A stretch of 41,309 nucleotides of DNA from JBCDBD01 sp039184335 (GCA_039184335.1 JBCDBD010000033.1:1-41309), one strand, 5' to 3'; positions 1-8,971 are shown, counted from the first letter of the stretch. Made by a program: numbers and translations. Notes: generated from the sequence alone by a model not told the origin.

Positions 1-237
1 GTAGAAGGTGGCATTCAGTTCAATACAATTGAACTGTGAGGCATAATATTGCAATTCATCCTTGGTACCCCTGGGGTAAAAATTCTTTAGGTCTTGTCGA
101 TTCCATTTTGCACACCCAACATAGACTTGCAAGTTAGCGTCGGTCTTGAATGTTGACAGCAGGGCATCAGTATCGGGATGGTTCTCGGGAATAGTGAAAT
201 CTATCAACTCTGGATGGTCTACCTTTCCAAATTTCAT
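1..237 (-). CDS. DUF72 family protein, N-terminal part (cut by window edge)
   Basis: The first 79 residues of a minus-strand protein are visible and the reading frame runs off the left edge. The stretch VYVGCAKWNRQDLKNFYPRG followed by a Phe-Asn-x-Ile-Glu-Leu-Asn-Ala-Thr-Phe-Tyr end is typical of the start of DUF72 (YecE-like) proteins, which are predicted TIM-barrel proteins of unknown function. The ATG at 237 gives a start MKFGKV, as I remember for flavobacterial homologues. The gene diverges from the LolA-like gene at 396. Family assignment is from recalled motifs; the catalytic or ligand-binding half lies outside the window. Confidence 0.8.
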   Translation of the reverse strand, partial: MKFGKVDHPELIDFTIPENHPDTDALLSTFKTDANLQVYVGCAKWNRQDLKNFYPRGTKDELQYYASQFNCIELNATFY

Positions 238-254
238 GTCATTGCATCTTTGGT

Positions 255-285
255 TAAAGATACTTACTCGGCCTTTACTTTCAAA
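255..285 (-). promoter_or_regulatory. Candidate promoter for the DUF72 gene
   Basis: On the minus strand TTTG (282-285) is followed after 19 bases by TATCTTTA (255-262), seven of eight matches to the Bacteroidota -7 box TAnnTTTG at a suitable spacing. The implied transcript would start about 10 bases before the ATG at 237. Prediction from pattern only. Confidence 0.35.
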
Positions 286-395
286 AGTATTATTTATGAA
301 ACACAAACCGGTCCAAACCGATTTTAATCAATAAATTGTAACATGATAGCAGAAACTGTTACTAACGGTTGAGTTCAAATTTAAAACATCCAAAA

Positions 396-1166
396 ATGAA
401 AACACTAAAACACGGTATTGCCGTCCTTTTATTGACGGTTGCAATTCCATTACAAGCGCAAACAGCTGACGAGGTCATTTCAAATTACTTTGAAAATATT
501 GGAGGATTGGAGAGCTTCAAAAGTCTTGAGGGCATTAAAATGATGGCCAAGGCCACACAGCAGGGATTGGAATTTCCTGTAGAGATTGTCCAATTGAAAG
601 ACGGCCGCCAAATGACCAAGATTACGTTTCAGGGAAAGGAAATCAAGCAAGGGGTCTTTGACGGGGAAACCCTCTGGAACACCAATTTCATGACCATGAA
701 AGCCGAAAAAAGCGATGCGGAGCAGACCGCCAATTTCAAATTGGATACGAATGATTTTCCAGATGCATTTGTCGATTATGAGGCAAAAGGCTACACCATA
801 GAGCTATTGGGAAAAGAGACCATTGATGGTGCGGAGACCTTCAAGATCAAATTGGTCAAAGAACCGTTGACCATTGACGGTACCCAAAAAGATGATATTT
901 CCTTTTATTATTTTGATACCGAAAACTTTGTTCCCATTGCTGTTGAAAGTGAAATAAGGACCGGACCCGCTAAAGGACAGACCCAGATGGTGACCATGAG
1001 CGATTACCAAGAGGTAGATGGGCTCTACTTTCCGTTTTCTATGACCCAAGGTATCAAAGATGGGGCCAGTAATCCAATTACTATTGAAAAGATTGAACTA
1101 AACCCTACTATTGAAGAAAGTGCCTTTGCATTTCCTGAAGAAATGGTGACCGAAGAAAAAGAATAA
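396..1166 (+). CDS. LolA-like exported protein
   Basis: This 256-residue protein begins with a signal peptide (MKTLKHG, then a hydrophobic core to about residue 18, ending PLQAQ). The mature part starts with an amphipathic segment of the type TADEVISNYFENIGG and continues as beta-rich sequence, as in LolA/LolB-fold outer-membrane lipoprotein-sorting proteins of Bacteroidota. These are thought to bind lipid or lipoprotein in the periplasm. I chose the ATG at 396 rather than the TTG at 369 because the signal peptide starts there. The C-terminus is acidic (EEMVTEEKE). It is followed 61 bases later by the BNR-repeat gene on the same strand and could be cotranscribed with it. No lipobox Cys follows the signal peptide. 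The substrate is unknown. Confidence 0.75.
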   Translation: MKTLKHGIAVLLLTVAIPLQAQTADEVISNYFENIGGLESFKSLEGIKMMAKATQQGLEFPVEIVQLKDGRQMTKITFQGKEIKQGVFDGETLWNTNFMTMKAEKSDAEQTANFKLDTNDFPDAFVDYEAKGYTIELLGKETIDGAETFKIKLVKEPLTIDGTQKDDISFYYFDTENFVPIAVESEIRTGPAKGQTQMVTMSDYQEVDGLYFPFSMTQGIKDGASNPITIEKIELNPTIEESAFAFPEEMVTEEKE

Positions 1167-1227
1167 GGGAAGGGCGATAATAACCAAAAAAGATTCCAAA
1201 GGATTCTTTTCAAAAGTATAACAGAAA

Positions 1228-4200
1228 ATGAAAAAATTAATTTTTGCACTGATTGCCATAGGCATGTTCGGCCACACTTCCAGTTTTGCACAGCAGACCT
1301 TGGAATCTATTGGTGGCAAGGAGCTTTTTGGCGATTTAAAGGCTAGGCATATAGGCCCAGCTTTGATGAGCGGTAGGATCAATGATATGGAAATTCATCC
1401 TACCAACAGCCGTATTATCTATGCGGGCACAGCAGGTGGTGGCGTTTGGAAGTCAAATGATGCCGGTGCTACGTTCAACCCGATTTTTGATGACTACTGC
1501 CAATCCATAGGTGCTGTTGCCCTTGACCCGAATGACCCAGATAAAACCATTTATGTGGGTACTGGTGAAACTTGGACCAGAAATAGTGTTTCTGTTGGAG
1601 ATGGGCTCTACAAATCGGTAGATGGTGGGTCTAATTGGAAAAAGATAGGATTTGAAGCATCAGAAAGAATAGCAAACATTATTGTCAACCCTAAAAACTC
1701 CAATGAAATTTATGTTGGCATATTGGGTGCACTTTGGGGTGATAGTGAAGAACGCGGTGTGTACAAATCCAATGATGGTGGGCAAACATGGGAGAAACTC
1801 TTGTATATCAATGAGAAAACAGGATGCGCTGATTTAGCCATGGATCCTACGAATCCAAATACCTTATATGCATCGATGTGGGAGTTTAGGAGAACAGCAT
1901 GGTCGTTTGAGTCAGGAGGAGAAAACAGTGCCTTGTATAAGTCGACCGATGCAGGAAAAACCTGGGAAAAAATACACAACGGTTTTCCGGAAGGCAAACT
2001 TGGCCGTTTGGCCATTGCCGTTGCTCCATCAAATCCGCAAGTGTTGTACACCGTTATTGAAGCAGCTAAGGATGAACGAAAAGGATTGTACCGTAGCAAT
2101 GATGCTGGTGAGAACTGGGAACAGTTGAACAATGATTTCGGAATTACGGTACGACCATTCTACTTTTCGAGAATTGTGGTTGATCCCAGAAACGAAGATG
2201 TTGTGGTCAAGGGCGGATTGAGCGGCTCCATTTCCCGTGATGGTGGCAAGACTTTTAAAAACCTGGGCAATATGCATTCTGATATTCATGACATTACTTT
2301 TAGTATTAAAGATTCTGACATTATGTATGTGGGCACCGATGGAGGTGTTTACCGTACCTGGGATGGGGGAACAACTATGGAGATTGTAGAAAACCTACCC
2401 CTTTCACAGTTCTACCACATCAGTGTTGATGATGCAACACCTTACAACGTATATGGTGGTCTACAGGACAATGGGTCTTGGTACGGACCGTCATCTTCAC
2501 CTGGTGGTGTTGAAGCAAGGGATTGGAATTCTGTAGGATATGGTGACGGCTTTCGGGTATTGAAGCATCCAACGAAAAACATTATCTATTCTGAAATGCA
2601 GGGTGCCGATAATGTCTGGCGCTATGATGTTGATAAACAACTGACCAAGACCATTCAGCCATTGCCGATTTCAGATGACCAAAAATTACGTTTTAACTGG
2701 AATCCCCCCATGGCAGTCAGTCTCCATCAACCCGATCGATTTTATATGGGTAGCCAGTATGTGCACAAGTCAGAGGATATGGGGAATACGTGGGAGATCA
2801 TTTCCCCAGATTTGACTACCAATGATCCAGCAAAACAGAATCAAGAAGATTCCGGTGGTCTGTCAAAAGACAATTCAGGAGCTGAGAACCATACCACCAT
2901 ATTTACTATTGCTGAATCACCATTGGATGGAAACGTAGTTTGGGTCGGTACAGATGATGGCAATGTGCAAGTGACCCAAGATGGGGGAAAAACGTGGACG
3001 AATACCATCACAAATGTTACAGGATTACCCAAAAACACATGGTGTTACCATATTGAGGCCAGTGTGTTTGACAAAGGAACCGCCTATGCCGTTTTTGATG
3101 GCCATACCCAAAATGACAAAAACCCGTATGCTTATAAAACAACTGACTTTGGTAAAACATGGACCAATATCATTTCTGATGATGTGGTCGGATTTGTGAG
3201 GAACATACAAGAAGATTACGAGAATCCTGATTTGTTGTTTCTAGGTACGGAATTTGGACTTTACATAACCATGGACGGTGGTAAGAACTGGAAGAAATTT
3301 ACCAATAACATGCCTTCTGTCGCGATACACTTCATCGATTTGCAAAAGGCAACGAATGATTTGGTGATGGGTACCCATGGCCGTGGAATCATCATTATAG
3401 ATGACATATCACCGTTGCGTGAAATCAATGGGGAAGTTTTGAATAAAACGGTTCATTTTTTTAACACCCCTGCCACTGTAATCAATGAAAAAAGTTCGTT
3501 TTCAGGTAATTTTGGCAACGAAACCGAGTTTGTCGGTCCGAGTAAGACCAAAAGCCTTCAACTTAAGTATTTCTTGAAAAAGCGACACACTTTCGGTAAG
3601 ATGAGTATGGAAATCAGGGATATGGAAGATAACTTTATTGCTGAGTTGGGGCCAAGTAAGTCTAAGGGAATCAATATTGTCAACTGGAACTATAGTCGAA
3701 AGCAACCAAAAATTGCAAAGGGAAAGACATTCACTTTTGGTGGCTTTACCTCTCCCAAAGTTCCGGCTGGAACCTATAAGGCAGTATTGAAAAAAGGTAA
3801 AGAGACTTTTGAGCACACTTTTGAGCTTGTCTACGATAGCGACTCACCTTTGAACGGACAAGACCGTGAACTCAAGAATTCAACCACCATGCAACTCTAC
3901 GACATGACGCAAGAATTGGCTTATTTGGTGTACGAGGTTGATGAACTTATAGCTGACGCTGAACAGAAGAAGGACACAAAAACAGTTGCCAAACTGAATG
4001 GTTTAAAAGAGACCTTGGTCATTACCACAGGGGATAACTATGTGGGCTCTGCCGAACCCCAACTACGCGAAAAAATGACCACGTTGTACAGCAAGGTGGC
4101 TGCGAGTTATGACAAACCTTCGGCAGCAGATCTACAAAACCTGAAGGTCATTGTTGACCGTTTTGAAAAATCAAAACAGGATTTTTCAAAGATTCGGGAC

Positions 4201-4263
4201 AAGTATCTCAAAAAACAAGTGGTTGACCTGAAGACCTTTGATGAGTTTATAGGTAGTAAATAA
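1228..4263 (+). CDS. Exported BNR/Asp-box repeat (sortilin VPS10-like) protein
   Basis: A 1011-residue protein with a signal peptide (MKKLIFALIAIGMFGHTSSFAQ). The mature part carries at least ten Asp-box motifs of the form S/T-x-D-x-G-x-T-W, for example KSNDGGQTWEK, KSTDAGKTWEK, TQDGGKTWTN and TMDGGKNWKK, spread over roughly residues 60-700. This predicts one or two beta-propellers like those of sortilin and BNR glycosyl hydrolase-like proteins. The last 270 residues are a beta domain followed by a charged, helix-rich tail. Bacteroidota genomes often carry such proteins annotated as VPS10 or glycosyl hydrolase; enzymatic activity is unproven and I see no sialidase catalytic set. The C-terminus does not resemble a type IX secretion sorting domain. 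A strong terminator follows at once. Confidence 0.8.
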   Translation: MKKLIFALIAIGMFGHTSSFAQQTLESIGGKELFGDLKARHIGPALMSGRINDMEIHPTNSRIIYAGTAGGGVWKSNDAGATFNPIFDDYCQSIGAVALDPNDPDKTIYVGTGETWTRNSVSVGDGLYKSVDGGSNWKKIGFEASERIANIIVNPKNSNEIYVGILGALWGDSEERGVYKSNDGGQTWEKLLYINEKTGCADLAMDPTNPNTLYASMWEFRRTAWSFESGGENSALYKSTDAGKTWEKIHNGFPEGKLGRLAIAVAPSNPQVLYTVIEAAKDERKGLYRSNDAGENWEQLNNDFGITVRPFYFSRIVVDPRNEDVVVKGGLSGSISRDGGKTFKNLGNMHSDIHDITFSIKDSDIMYVGTDGGVYRTWDGGTTMEIVENLPLSQFYHISVDDATPYNVYGGLQDNGSWYGPSSSPGGVEARDWNSVGYGDGFRVLKHPTKNIIYSEMQGADNVWRYDVDKQLTKTIQPLPISDDQKLRFNWNPPMAVSLHQPDRFYMGSQYVHKSEDMGNTWEIISPDLTTNDPAKQNQEDSGGLSKDNSGAENHTTIFTIAESPLDGNVVWVGTDDGNVQVTQDGGKTWTNTITNVTGLPKNTWCYHIEASVFDKGTAYAVFDGHTQNDKNPYAYKTTDFGKTWTNIISDDVVGFVRNIQEDYENPDLLFLGTEFGLYITMDGGKNWKKFTNNMPSVAIHFIDLQKATNDLVMGTHGRGIIIIDDISPLREINGEVLNKTVHFFNTPATVINEKSSFSGNFGNETEFVGPSKTKSLQLKYFLKKRHTFGKMSMEIRDMEDNFIAELGPSKSKGINIVNWNYSRKQPKIAKGKTFTFGGFTSPKVPAGTYKAVLKKGKETFEHTFELVYDSDSPLNGQDRELKNSTTMQLYDMTQELAYLVYEVDELIADAEQKKDTKTVAKLNGLKETLVITTGDNYVGSAEPQLREKMTTLYSKVAASYDKPSAADLQNLKVIVDRFEKSKQDFSKIRDKYLKKQVVDLKTFDEFIGSK

Positions 4264-4270
4264 AGCGTTT

Positions 4271-4299
4271 AAAACCGCCCAAATCGGGCGGTTTTTTTT
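4271..4299 (+). terminator. Rho-independent terminator after the BNR gene
   Basis: CCGCCC (4275-4280) pairs with GGGCGG (4286-4291) around a 5-base loop, the stem is extended by flanking A/T pairs, and a run of eight T follows. It lies 7 bases after the stop codon of the BNR-repeat gene. Confidence 0.9.
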
Positions 4300-4358
4300 G
4301 TTTATAACATCGTTAAAAACTATACGGACCCATTCGATTTCGTCATTAATGGAATGGC

Positions 4359-4366
4359 TACCTTTA
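4359..4366 (+). promoter_or_regulatory. Candidate -7 box for the small protein at 4383
   Basis: TACCTTTA matches seven of eight positions of TAnnTTTG and sits 17 bases before the ATG at 4383, downstream of a strong terminator, so a promoter is expected here. A weak TTTC lies 17 bases upstream in place of the TTG element. Pattern only. Confidence 0.35.
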
Positions 4367-4382
4367 ATAAACCCTATCACAG

Positions 4383-4796
4383 ATGGATGAAAGATCCAAA
4401 AGCCTCTTGGAGATTCGACCAGAGCTAAAATCCGCAAAAATACATGAATTTATGGGTAATGATGAGCGTTTTCAAAACGAAACGTTACGCCCCATAATCA
4501 AGTTCCAAAACTTTTTGCTCGTAGAAGCATTTAAGAATTATATCAATAAACACAAAGGTGCGTTCTACGATATTGCCCAAGAAAAACAATTATTGTACAT
4601 CGAAAGGGCCATTCAGAAAGATATCAAGTTCAGAAATTCATTGAAAGGAATGATAATCGGTCTATTTACTATCGAAGAGTATCAAACCTATATCACAAAT
4701 TCTTCAGCCTTGAACAAACGAATGATGAACATGGTGATTGAACGATTGAAAGATCAAATTCAACTTCTTGAAAAAGAAATGTTAGTCCAAGATTGA
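4383..4796 (+). CDS. Conserved flavobacterial protein of unknown function
   Basis: A 137-residue soluble, charged, mostly helical protein. It resembles a short protein I recall as widespread in Flavobacteriia and sometimes labelled glyoxalase in annotations, but I see no glyoxalase metal-binding motif or vicinal-oxygen-chelate fold pattern, so I do not adopt that name. Visible landmarks are a conserved-looking core (LRPIIKFQNFLLVEAFKNYI, then a segment reading IQKDIKFRNSLKGMIIGLFT) and a C-terminal helix with a Leu-rich coiled-coil character. Its 3' end overlaps the convergent DUF2461 gene by 15 bases. Function unknown. Confidence 0.7.
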   Translation: MDERSKSLLEIRPELKSAKIHEFMGNDERFQNETLRPIIKFQNFLLVEAFKNYINKHKGAFYDIAQEKQLLYIERAIQKDIKFRNSLKGMIIGLFTIEEYQTYITNSSALNKRMMNMVIERLKDQIQLLEKEMLVQD

Positions 4797-5462
4797 TTCT
4801 CCGTTCAGGTTGGTGGTCAAGATATCACTCATGAGGTTGAAATAGGGTCGTATCGCCCTGAATGATTTATCCACTTCACCGATAAAAGTACTAGCGAGTA
4901 CTTCATCATCTGAAAAACTCTTGACAAATATAAACTGCTTCTTTTTGATCAAGTCGATGTTTACGTGCGCTTTGTCAAATCCCTTTGGGGCGGTCTTGAC
5001 CGCATCACCCTGAAGTTCTCCCCATATTTCTTTAAAGGCTCTAGCATCGATAATCTCCCGAAAATCAGTGGCATCCATTTCAAATTCTTTACTTATTCGA
5101 AACAGATCTTCTTTATTTGGTTCCCAAAAACCTGTTGCTATAAAGGTTTCCCCTGGTTTTATACGTAAATAGTAGCCCCCACGCAATTGGGCTCCCAATC
5201 GAGAGAATGAACCGGCAAAATGGGTCTTGTAAGGAGTCTTGTCTTTTGAAAAACGCACATCTCTGTAGATGCGAAAGAGTTTCATCTTTTCTATTTCATC
5301 ATGCGCATTTAAGTTTTCGCAAACCGCATCATAAAACGATTTGATGTGGGCTTCTTGTTTTTTGAACTCTGCTTTATGTGTCGTAAACCAGTCGCGATTG
5401 TTGTTTTTTGAAAGGTTTCGCAGAAATTTAAAAGCATCTGCTGGAATGACATGATTTTGCAT
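4782..5462 (-). CDS. DUF2461 (TIGR02453) family protein
   Basis: A 226-residue soluble protein with the hallmark sequence of DUF2461: an N-terminal FKFLRNLSKNNNRDWF motif (about residues 11-26), RIYRDVRFSKDKTPYKTHFA (about 64-83) and a GGYYLRIKPGE segment (about 95-105). The family is widespread in Bacteroidota and elsewhere; its function has not been established as far as I know. The length is normal for the family. It is transcribed away from cysE and converges with the small gene at 4383. Both possible partners are unlinked in function. Confidence 0.88.
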   Translation of the reverse strand: MQNHVIPADAFKFLRNLSKNNNRDWFTTHKAEFKKQEAHIKSFYDAVCENLNAHDEIEKMKLFRIYRDVRFSKDKTPYKTHFAGSFSRLGAQLRGGYYLRIKPGETFIATGFWEPNKEDLFRISKEFEMDATDFREIIDARAFKEIWGELQGDAVKTAPKGFDKAHVNIDLIKKKQFIFVKSFSDDEVLASTFIGEVDKSFRAIRPYFNLMSDILTTNLNGESILD

Positions 5463-5555
5463 GGTGAACCGATTATGTTATTTTTTAGCTAAAGTTAGTT
5501 ATTTCGACATAAGGCGATTTTGTTATTCTCTATTTTTAGTGCAAAATCAGAAGCT

Positions 5556-6347
5556 ATGGACAAGAAAGCCATTATTGCTGAGCTGGTAAAGCATAAAAAA
5601 CAACCCTATTTAGACTATGGGCTAAAAAGAAAAACAGAAGTCTTTACCGATACCCTTTTTTATACCCTATTCGATGTCAATACCCCCGTTGCCCAAAACT
5701 TGGAAAAACTTGAGTTTCAATTTGATGAGTTGGTCAATTTGGCCTGTTGGAAGATTGACAGACCATGTAAGAAAGTATGGGAATATTATGTTGGGCAATT
5801 GCCCGAAGTACTTGAAAAATTAAATTTGGACGCTGAGGCAATCCTGAACTGTGACCCAGCATCATTATCCATTGAGGAAGTCTATATGGCGTATCCGGGA
5901 TTTTATGCCATTGCCATATACCGATTGGCGCATGTGCTTTACCAAAGGGGGTTTCCTTTGGTACCCCGTCTTATGACGGAATATGCACACCGTCAGACGG
6001 GTGTCGATATCAATCCCGGTGCACAGATCGGCAAATCCTTTTTTATTGACCATGCCACTGGTGTGGTCATTGGTGAGACCGCAATCATCAAAGATAATGT
6101 AAAGATTTACCAAGGTGTTACCTTAGGGGCTTTGTATGTGGCAAAGCATCTTAAAGAAAGTAAAAGACATCCCACTATCGAATCCAACGTCACTATTTAT
6201 GCCAATGCAACCATACTGGGAGGGGAAACTGTAATTGGTGAAAACTCCATTATCGGAGGCAATGCTTGGTTGACCGAATCAATACCTGCCAATAGTACGG
6301 TTTTCCATACGCCAGAAATCAAAATAAAAACTGTAACGAATGCCTAG
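5556..6347 (+). CDS. cysE: Serine O-acetyltransferase
   Basis: Transfers an acetyl group from acetyl-CoA to L-serine, giving O-acetylserine, the first step of cysteine synthesis. The 263-residue protein has an N-terminal helical domain and a C-terminal left-handed beta-helix made of hexapeptide repeats (from about residue 150). The likely catalytic pair is D151 and H166 (in IDHATGVVIGETA), spaced 15 residues apart as in E. coli CysE, and a further conserved His is H205 in KRHPTI. I chose the ATG at 5556; the reading frame is open upstream to a TTG at 5520, but MDKKAII is the natural start. The stop codon overlaps the start of cysM by 8 bases, so the two genes are translationally coupled. Confidence 0.93.
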   Translation: MDKKAIIAELVKHKKQPYLDYGLKRKTEVFTDTLFYTLFDVNTPVAQNLEKLEFQFDELVNLACWKIDRPCKKVWEYYVGQLPEVLEKLNLDAEAILNCDPASLSIEEVYMAYPGFYAIAIYRLAHVLYQRGFPLVPRLMTEYAHRQTGVDINPGAQIGKSFFIDHATGVVIGETAIIKDNVKIYQGVTLGALYVAKHLKESKRHPTIESNVTIYANATILGGETVIGENSIIGGNAWLTESIPANSTVFHTPEIKIKTVTNA

Positions 6348-7224
6348 TACCGTTCTGGACCTTATCGGAAATACGCCCTTAGTAGAATCGAAGGTGTTGA
6401 ATGACAATCCGAATGTCAGGTTATTGTTTAAGCTTGAAGGTCACAATCCTGGGGGTAGTGTAAAGGATCGACCGGCCTACAATATGATCAAAAGTGGATT
6501 GGAAAGGGGAGAAATTACCAAAAACACAAAGTTGATCGAAGCAACAAGTGGCAACACTGGCATAGCCTTAGCTATGATTGCAGGAGTGTTTCAACTTGAT
6601 ATCGAACTCGTGATGCCTGAAAACGCTACTAAGGAACGAGTAGAGACCATGCGTGCCTACGGTGCCCAAGTGACACTTACTTCGGCAGATGTGGGTATCG
6701 AGGGTGCACGGGATTATGCTGAAGGTAAGGTAAGGGAGCATGGTTACAAAATGCTCAACCAATTTTCAAATGATGATAATTGGAAGGCACATTATAAAAC
6801 TACTGGCCCTGAGATTTGGAACGATACCAAACACCAGGTAACCCATTTCATCTCTAGCATGGGTACTACAGGTACCATTATGGGCACATCGACCTTTTTG
6901 AAGGAACAAAACGAAAGCGTACAGATTATTGGTGTACAACCTAAGGAAGGAGCGCGAATACCTGGCATACGCAAGTGGTCAAAGGCTTATCTGCCTAAAA
7001 TTTTTGACCCAAAAAAAGTCGACCATATTTATGAGGTCAATGAGGTTGAAGCCATTCAAACCGCAAGGTTGTTGGCCAAAAAGGAAGGTATTTTTTCAGG
7101 GATGAGCAGTGGTGGAGCGGCAACCATTGCACTGCGTATGGCCAGTTCCTTAAAAACAGGTACCATAGTATCTATAGTCTGTGACAGGGGCGATCGTTAT
7201 CTTTCTTCTAGACTATTCCACTAA
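6340..7224 (+). CDS. cysM: Cysteine synthase (O-acetylserine sulfhydrylase), CysM type
   Basis: A PLP enzyme that replaces the acetoxy group of O-acetylserine with sulfide to make cysteine. The 294-residue sequence has the PLP lysine K42 in PGGSVKDRPA, the substrate loop EATSGNTGIALA (about 67-78), and the phosphate-binding GTTGT loop in SSMGTTGTIMGT (about 173-184). The C-terminal CDRGDRYLSSRLF resembles the CysM-type ending. The start codon lies inside the end of cysE, which fits a two-gene cysteine operon. Choosing CysM over CysK rests on length and C-terminus, so substrate preference (sulfide or thiosulfate) remains open. The 3' end overlaps the convergent hydrolase gene by 12 bases. Confidence 0.92.
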   Translation: MPSTVLDLIGNTPLVESKVLNDNPNVRLLFKLEGHNPGGSVKDRPAYNMIKSGLERGEITKNTKLIEATSGNTGIALAMIAGVFQLDIELVMPENATKERVETMRAYGAQVTLTSADVGIEGARDYAEGKVREHGYKMLNQFSNDDNWKAHYKTTGPEIWNDTKHQVTHFISSMGTTGTIMGTSTFLKEQNESVQIIGVQPKEGARIPGIRKWSKAYLPKIFDPKKVDHIYEVNEVEAIQTARLLAKKEGIFSGMSSGGAATIALRMASSLKTGTIVSIVCDRGDRYLSSRLFH

Positions 7225-8016
7225 AAGTACTTCACGTATCCCATCCAAATAGGCCTCGAATTGGACAAGGTTATTGTGCTCCCCCCCGATTATGGTATAA
7301 AATTTTTTTTGACCTTTCGGTATGCTTTCAAATAATCGTTTTCCAGAGTCATACGGAACCACACTATCATCGGTACCATGAAAGATAGTGATGGGGCAGG
7401 TCACATTTTGTATGTAGCGGTCCGATTCCATTTTATACCGTAACAATGCTTTCACGGGTAAAAATGGAAAACGTTGTTGGGCCACATCCTGTAAGTTATA
7501 AAAGGGGGTTTCCAATATCAGCTGACGCGGTTTGTTTTTTGATGCCAAATGGGTGGCAATGGAACACCCCAATGATCGACCATAAATGACGATTTCATGT
7601 TCATCACAATGTTTCTTGGTATACTCATAGAACAATTGTGCATCAGCATATAGGGCGGTTTCACTCAATTTACCAGTACTCTTGCCATAAGTACGATAAT
7701 CCATTACAATTACATTAAATCTGAGTTTGACAAAAAAAGCCGCAATTTCGCCCCATCGTGACAGATCCCCTGCATTACCGTGAAAGTACAATACGGTACC
7801 CCTTGCCTTTTCAGTTTTGAAATGCAAGGCATTTAATAGGGCCCCATCTGTGCTCTCGAGAAACAGTTCTTCATGTGGAACTGAAAATGAAAATTCATAA
7901 CTTTTGGGCAATTGTGTGGGCAAAAAAATTAGTTTTTCCTGTAAGTACTGTACCATGAATGCAGTAAGTGTTAATATAAGAACAATCGCAAGCCCCCATC
8001 TTCTAGACCTTTGCAT
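7213..8016 (-). CDS. Membrane-anchored alpha/beta hydrolase (downstream tandem copy)
   Basis: A 267-residue alpha/beta hydrolase with an N-terminal membrane segment (about residues 8-25). The triad is visible: nucleophile S148 in YGRSLG, D217 in HGTDD and H247 in GGEHNN. The oxyanion-hole motif YFHGNAGD is at 77-84. This resembles the ABHD13/BEM46-like family of hydrolases; the substrate is not known. The ATG at 8016 was chosen because the protein then aligns from its first residues with the upstream paralogue; the open frame extends further upstream only within that gene. The start overlaps the end of the upstream hydrolase by 14 bases, which points to translational coupling. Confidence 0.85.
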   Translation of the reverse strand: MQRSRRWGLAIVLILTLTAFMVQYLQEKLIFLPTQLPKSYEFSFSVPHEELFLESTDGALLNALHFKTEKARGTVLYFHGNAGDLSRWGEIAAFFVKLRFNVIVMDYRTYGKSTGKLSETALYADAQLFYEYTKKHCDEHEIVIYGRSLGCSIATHLASKNKPRQLILETPFYNLQDVAQQRFPFLPVKALLRYKMESDRYIQNVTCPITIFHGTDDSVVPYDSGKRLFESIPKGQKKFYTIIGGEHNNLVQFEAYLDGIREVLLVE

Positions 8017-8878
8017 TGGCTTTTTTTGATGAGTGTTGTACATCAATACTCGAACCTTTAAGGTCAATGGGTTTAGGCCTTGATGTGATAATCTCGCCCA
8101 GCATTTTGTGATAGGACCCAAAGGTGTTCAAGTTCTTATGTCCACCCCCTATTACGGTATGTAAGGTGGTCAGTTCGGGTCTTATTTTTGAAAGCCTAAC
8201 GCTGGTGGTATAGGGAATCAACCGGTCATCGGTGCCGTGAATGATATGGATTGGGCAATTCACATATTTCAACCATTTGTAGGTGGGCATTGGATATTTT
8301 ATCAATAAGGACAATGGCATAAAAGGGATAAATTTCTTTGCTACTTTACTGAGGCTATAGTATGGCGCATCTAAAACAAGCATCTTTGGGTTGTTCATCG
8401 AGGCCAATTTCGTGGCAAAACCAGACCCCAATGATCTGCCGTATAGAATGATATATTTTTCATTGACCCGCTCCTTGATCTTATTGTAGATGACCTGCAT
8501 GTCACGTTTTACGGCCTTTTGGGTTCTTCTACCGGTACTTTTACCGAAACCACGATAGTCGACCATAATCACATCATAACCATGACGTGTAAAGTCTACG
8601 GCAAACTTGCCCCAACCCTTGATGCTTTTAGAATTGCCCTTTAAGTAAAAGACGACTCCTTTAGGGTTTTTGGCCTTAAAGCGGAGGCCATTGATCGTGG
8701 CTCCATCACGGGTATCGATATTGTACTCTTCCGTTTCTTGGTTCTCATAAAAAAAATGGAACTCCTTGGGTAGCTTTTCGGGCTTGAACAAAAAATAATC
8801 TTGTAAAAAATAGAGCAGTAAACTCAATATAAAATATGCCGATAGAATGACAAACAAGATAAAAAGCCAAGGCTGCAT
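8003..8878 (-). CDS. Membrane-anchored alpha/beta hydrolase (upstream tandem copy)
   Basis: A 291-residue paralogue of the next gene with the same layout: N-terminal membrane helix (about 5-25), YGRSLG with S149, HGTDD with D218, and GGGHKN with H247. Where the sister protein has the usual His-Gly oxyanion motif, this copy reads YLKGNSKS (78-85), so a Lys replaces the His. A basic C-terminal extension of about 25 residues follows the last catalytic His. The two genes are a tandem duplication that has diverged considerably. Probable esterase or thioesterase-like hydrolase facing the periplasm or cytoplasm; topology is not decided by the sequence. Confidence 0.85.
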   Translation of the reverse strand: MQPWLFILFVILSAYFILSLLLYFLQDYFLFKPEKLPKEFHFFYENQETEEYNIDTRDGATINGLRFKAKNPKGVVFYLKGNSKSIKGWGKFAVDFTRHGYDVIMVDYRGFGKSTGRRTQKAVKRDMQVIYNKIKERVNEKYIILYGRSLGSGFATKLASMNNPKMLVLDAPYYSLSKVAKKFIPFMPLSLLIKYPMPTYKWLKYVNCPIHIIHGTDDRLIPYTTSVRLSKIRPELTTLHTVIGGGHKNLNTFGSYHKMLGEIITSRPKPIDLKGSSIDVQHSSKKANAKV

Positions 8879-8971
8879 ACTAACCTATTTTAGACAAAAT
8901 ACAAAATTGATTCTGAATTAATTAAGATTTTATTTGATTTATGTGTAACGATTTGGCACTACCACTGTCAT

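Noticed and set aside
369..395. TTG start extending the LolA-like protein by nine residues
   Set aside because: The signal peptide begins at the ATG at 396; the extension has no ribosome site and would put polar residues before the basic start.
1186..1210. Hairpin between the LolA-like and BNR genes
   Set aside because: The stem has a T-T mismatch, is mostly A/T and lacks a proper T-run, so it is too weak to call a terminator.
1025..1382. Long open frames on the minus strand across the LolA/BNR junction
   Set aside because: They are antisense to well-supported coding sequence, have no recognisable domain and no start-site support. The same holds for the other antisense and out-of-frame open frames in the window.
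4383..4796. Glyoxalase annotation for the small protein
   Set aside because: No metal-binding His/Glu pattern or repeat of the glyoxalase fold is visible; the name seems to be a propagated label.
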